Shown: piece by piece, positions 61,660 to 64,000 of the stretch
Layout of the letters: every line of letters starts with the position of its first letter
Numbering within the stretch: position 1 is the first letter of the stretch
Assembly: GCF_900148495.1 (NCBI RefSeq)
Contig: NZ_FTRU01000006.1
Coordinates: 186,001-250,000 of the forward strand
Direction: 5' to 3'
Length of the DNA stretch: 64,000 nt
Origin: Negativibacillus massiliensis
GTDB lineage: Bacteria > Bacillota > Clostridia > Oscillospirales > Ruminococcaceae
Program-made: the position numbers and the translations under genes
Notes under the pieces: generated by a model
Seen by the model: the letters and a program-made list of their open reading frames with translations, nothing else
The model's database searches: none
Told to the model about the DNA's origin: nothing

Positions 61660-62659
61660 ATGAAAAAGATTCTCCTTCTTGCACTCGTGCTGATTTTGCT
61701 CTGCTCCTGCCAGGCTCAACCTCAGGAAAATACAGAGAACCACTCCATCCCCTGCTCCGGTCGAAGAGACACAAAACACTGACCTAAAAGATACAAAATC
61801 TACGGAAGAACAGAAAACGACCGATACACCGTCTGCTTTGTCCTGTGCTGAGCTGGATCGAATTGCGTACGAAATCATTCCTGATTTTGGGGAACCCATC
61901 TCTTTTAGTTCATCCGACAAAAACATTTCCTATTACCTCACCGATGATTTTGAATTATTTGGATGTACAGGTATCGCCGGTCACAACACCATTCTGGCTC
62001 ACCGCTTTTCCGATGACAGCTGGCATGATGTAAATTTGGGAGATTACTCGGCTCAACATATTACCCGCATCAGCATCGATCAGGAAAATCCCAAACAGCT
62101 GTGCATCACCGTTGACGGCTACAACTTCCACTTTGACCACATGCTCAACGATTTTGAGCGCACCCTGCGCTTTGATGAAAATTTCCAAAACCCAGAGGTC
62201 ATTTCCTATGGCGGAAGCGAAAACTTCTGGGAAGCTGACCTGTTGGATGTGGCTTCTTTGGAAAACATTAAGATCAAAGACATCCAATTTGCGGACAAAT
62301 CCGCCGCCTTTACCTTCGATCTTGCCGGAGAATCGGTTGGCAATGGTTATCCTTATCCTCATATTTCGGTTAAAAAAGACATCGACCTAGAGAAAAAAGA
62401 TGGCGACAAACTATACTATATCTACAAGTTCTATTTTCACAACATTAAAAATGAATTTTCGCAGGAATGGATTGACAACCTGAAAACTACCCTTAACGCC
62501 GAAGAAGTATCCGTAGTTTCTTATGATAATCCCGATACTTTTGAAGGAACTCTGCTCAAGATTTCCTGCTGGTATGAACCGGGACTGAAAGTGAAAATTG
62601 ATCTTCCTGATTCCGATGATTTTCCTGGAGAAGTTATTTTTACCGTTTACACAGAATAA
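61660..62659 (+). pseudogene. Lipoprotein gene broken by a +1 frameshift
   Basis: From the ATG at 61660 (AAAGGAAGTG site) the frame encodes a lipoprotein signal, MKKILLLALVLILLCSC with the lipid Cys at 17, then QAQPQENTEN and a stop at 61780. The large body lies one frame over: it can be read upstream from 61838 through PSPAPVEETQNTDLKDTKSTEEQK back to about 61740, where one extra base near AACCACTCC would join them. The body (about 300 residues; YYLTDDFELFGCTGIAGHNTILAHRFSDDSWHDVNL...) is an uncharacterised exported domain. There is no long homopolymer at the junction, so a single-base insertion or a read error is most likely. Only an internal TTG start at 61838 would give an unexported product. 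Confidence 0.7.
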
Positions 62660-62671
62660 CCGAATAAAAGA

Positions 62672-62700
62672 AAAAGTCTGGCTTTTTAAGCCAGACTTTT
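62672..62700 (+). terminator. Bidirectional terminator between the broken lipoprotein gene and yitT
   Basis: A 13-bp perfect stem AAAAGTCTGGCTT/AAGCCAGACTTTT with T-runs on both sides. Confidence 0.9.
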
Positions 62701-62720
62701 TTGTTGTTATCATCTTGAGA

Positions 62721-63581
62721 TTAGTTACCACCGCGGAAGCCTTTACCAATGATTTCACTTGTATTGGTAATCAGCACGAAAGCATGCGGATCGGTCTGTT
62801 TGATGATTTTCTGTAATTTGACACCCTGCTTTTTGCTCTGCGCTGTCAGGATGATCGTCTTGTTGGTGTGCTCAAACAAACCTTCTGCGTTATAGATGGT
62901 AGCACCCCTGTGAAGGGTGTTTGTGATATAGTCGTAGATTGCGTCCGGTTTATCGGTAATGATCGTAAAGGACTTGTAGGTGTTCATATCCTCCAGGAAG
63001 AAGTCTACCGCGAAGGAACGGATTACCAGACCTACAATCGAGAACAAACCGGTAGTTGGTCCAAACGCAACAAAGGTCATGATGGTGATAAAGAAGTCCA
63101 CAATCAAAAGTGCTCTTCCGATGTGACATTTAAAATATTTTTTAACCACCATTGCAATAATATCGGTACCACCAGTGGAAGAACCGATATTAAACAGCAT
63201 TGCTGAGCCCCATGCCGGCAAAAACACGCCCAGAAGCAACTCCATAAATGGCTGGTCGGTCAGCGGCTGTGTCATTGGCCACAAAAATTCCATTACCTTG
63301 AGCATTGCCGAAAATGCGATTGTAACATAGAAAGTTTTGAAGCCAAATTCTTTTCCAAGAAGAATCAGGCCCAAAATCAAAAGTGCGATGTTGATAACGG
63401 ATACAATGGTTCCGTTGCTCAGGGATGGATAATAATGGGTCAATACTACCGAAAGTCCGGTGACACCACCAGTCGAAAAGTTATTTGGGAATTTAAAAAA
63501 ATAGGTTCCCACTGCGGTCAGCAGTGTGCCGACATTCAAGATCAGAAAATCTTTAACCTGTGCCTTTGTTTTTTCCTGCAT
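62721..63581 (-). CDS. YitT-family membrane protein (DUF2179)
   Basis: 286 residues. Five to six membrane helices (LILNVGTLLTAVGTYFFKFPNNFSTGGVTGLSVVL, IALLILGLILLGKEFGFKT, LLLGVFLPAWGSAMLFNIGSSTGGTDIIAMVVKKY), with the repeated N-x-S-T-G-G-x-x-G/D motif of the YitT group. The C-terminal DUF2179 domain (FTIITDKPDAIYDYITNTLHRGATIYNAEGLF ... GVKLQKIIKQTDPHAFVLITNTSEIIGKGF) is cytosolic and resembles a ligand-binding fold. The transported substrate is unknown. Confidence 0.9.
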   Translation of the reverse strand: MQEKTKAQVKDFLILNVGTLLTAVGTYFFKFPNNFSTGGVTGLSVVLTHYYPSLSNGTIVSVINIALLILGLILLGKEFGFKTFYVTIAFSAMLKVMEFLWPMTQPLTDQPFMELLLGVFLPAWGSAMLFNIGSSTGGTDIIAMVVKKYFKCHIGRALLIVDFFITIMTFVAFGPTTGLFSIVGLVIRSFAVDFFLEDMNTYKSFTIITDKPDAIYDYITNTLHRGATIYNAEGLFEHTNKTIILTAQSKKQGVKLQKIIKQTDPHAFVLITNTSEIIGKGFRGGN

Positions 63582-63691
63582 AACATCATCCCTTTTCTTT
63601 GTAAAATCAAAAGTATTTTTAAATTATACCGAGTAGTGATGTGTTTTGCAAGTGTAAAACGGTCATTTTCCCTTATCTTCAAAAAAAAACT

Positions 63692-63712
63692 GGATAAACT
63701 TACAGTTTATCC
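63692..63712 (-). terminator. Second, distal terminator after the alanine/glycine symporter gene
   Basis: A 9-bp perfect stem GGATAAACT/AGTTTATCC, loop TAC; on the minus strand it is followed by AG and nine T. Confidence 0.8.
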
Positions 63713-63777
63713 TTCCAATAATAACAATCCATCGGTAAATTGAATAGTTGATTGTATTCCCGCAGAAAAGGCAAAAG

Positions 63778-63803
63778 AAAAAGCACCCGATTGGGTGCTT
63801 TTT
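63778..63803 (-). terminator. Terminator after the alanine/glycine symporter gene
   Basis: An 11-bp perfect stem AAAAAGCACCC/GGGTGCTTTTT, T-rich on the minus strand. No gene lies between it and the distal terminator, so the two act in series. Confidence 0.85.
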
Positions 63804-63843
63804 TCCAGATAGACATGTATCATGAATGTCAAGTAATCGAAAC

Positions 63844-64000
63844 TTATTTAACTTTTGCAGGTTTCTGAGATTTCCAGTCTGCATACAGTTCTTTAGCAAC
63901 ACCGGACAGAGCCCACAGACCAAGTACGTTAGGGATTACCATCAAGCTGTTAAACAGGTCGGACAGGTTCCATACGAGTTCAACTTTCAGAGCAGAACCG
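63844..64000 (-). CDS. Alanine/glycine:cation symporter, C-terminal end (cut by window edge)
   Basis: Only the last 51 residues are in the window: GSALKVELVWNLSDLFNSLMVIPNVLGLWALSGVAKELYADWKSQKPAKVK. The VWNLSDLFN-x-LM-x-IPN-x-x-GL-x-ALSG pattern is the last membrane helix of the AGCS (AlsT/DagA) family, which imports alanine or glycine with Na+ or H+. The call rests on this short segment. Codon use is that of a well-expressed gene. Confidence 0.8.
   Translation of the reverse strand, partial: GSALKVELVWNLSDLFNSLMVIPNVLGLWALSGVAKELYADWKSQKPAKVK

Overview
The window looks like a chromosomal segment of a low-to-mid GC anaerobic Firmicute of class Clostridia, probably an Oscillospiraceae/Butyricicoccaceae-type gut bacterium. 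This is inferred from gene content and gene order; there is no rRNA to confirm it. Supporting signs are strong GGAGG-type ribosome sites, a PPi-dependent ppdK, fhs, the c-di-AMP pair cdaA-cdaR, a long clostridial-type GluRS next to GlnRS, a DacF-type carboxypeptidase, an intracellular GH29 fucosidase, and intergenic hairpin-rich repeats. Most of the window is housekeeping sequence. No phage, insertion sequence, CRISPR array or secondary-metabolite cluster is visible.

Layout. 1-9100 (minus strand): a sortase-B-like fragment, a SurA/PrsA-like lipoprotein, mfd, pth, a BFD-like iron-sulfur miniprotein with an in-frame TGA, prs and glmU. 9.5-12.2 kb: ppdK. 12.3-14.8 kb: a MarR/FUSC exporter unit and a pair of small XRE regulators started by TTG codons. 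15.2-21.9 kb: cimA and the five-gene liv branched-chain amino acid transporter. 22.3-24.3 kb: tRNA-Ser(CGA), then a ribbon-helix-helix protein, a 41-bp tandem repeat, a promoter and an MFS transporter. 24.4-34.9 kb: a uracil/xanthine permease, a phosphoesterase-fucosidase pair, dacF, a DUF1667 protein, small membrane proteins, a 2-hydroxyacid dehydrogenase, hemW and a large zinc-ribbon surface protein. 35.2-36.7 kb: a sigma-54-like gene. 36.8-45.3 kb (minus): an FAD oxidoreductase, cdaR, cdaA, a class V aminotransferase coupled to a DUF3343 Se/S-carrier-like protein, ispF, ispD and a RodA-like gene. 45.4-50.0 kb: fhs behind a structured leader, tsaE, tsaB, rpiB and upp. 50.4-64 kb: a lipoprotein, an M24 peptidase, bioY, a pentapeptide protein, a YaiI/YqxD protein, a CPCC protein, gltX, glnS, an acetyltransferase, ybaK, pepT, a frameshifted lipoprotein, yitT and the end of an alanine/glycine symporter.

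The most interesting signals are four. (1) The sigma-54 homologue has Asp-Asp where the RpoN box has its key Arg-Arg, and it ends in a 35-residue tail with 20 Cys/His. (2) The 2Fe-2S miniprotein has a UGA at the first Cys of a Cys-Cys pair, followed by intact coding sequence, so it is either a selenoprotein candidate or a fresh nonsense mutation. (3) A family of hairpin-rich repeats has a core palindrome that begins within one nucleotide of the 3' end of rodA, upp, pepT and tRNA-Ser, and 55 bases after fhs, always in the orientation of that gene. (4) The fhs leader can form a pseudoknot enclosed by a long-range helix. Several clear promoter/operator arrangements (bioY, the XRE gene, the MarR gene, the MFS gene) are also annotated.
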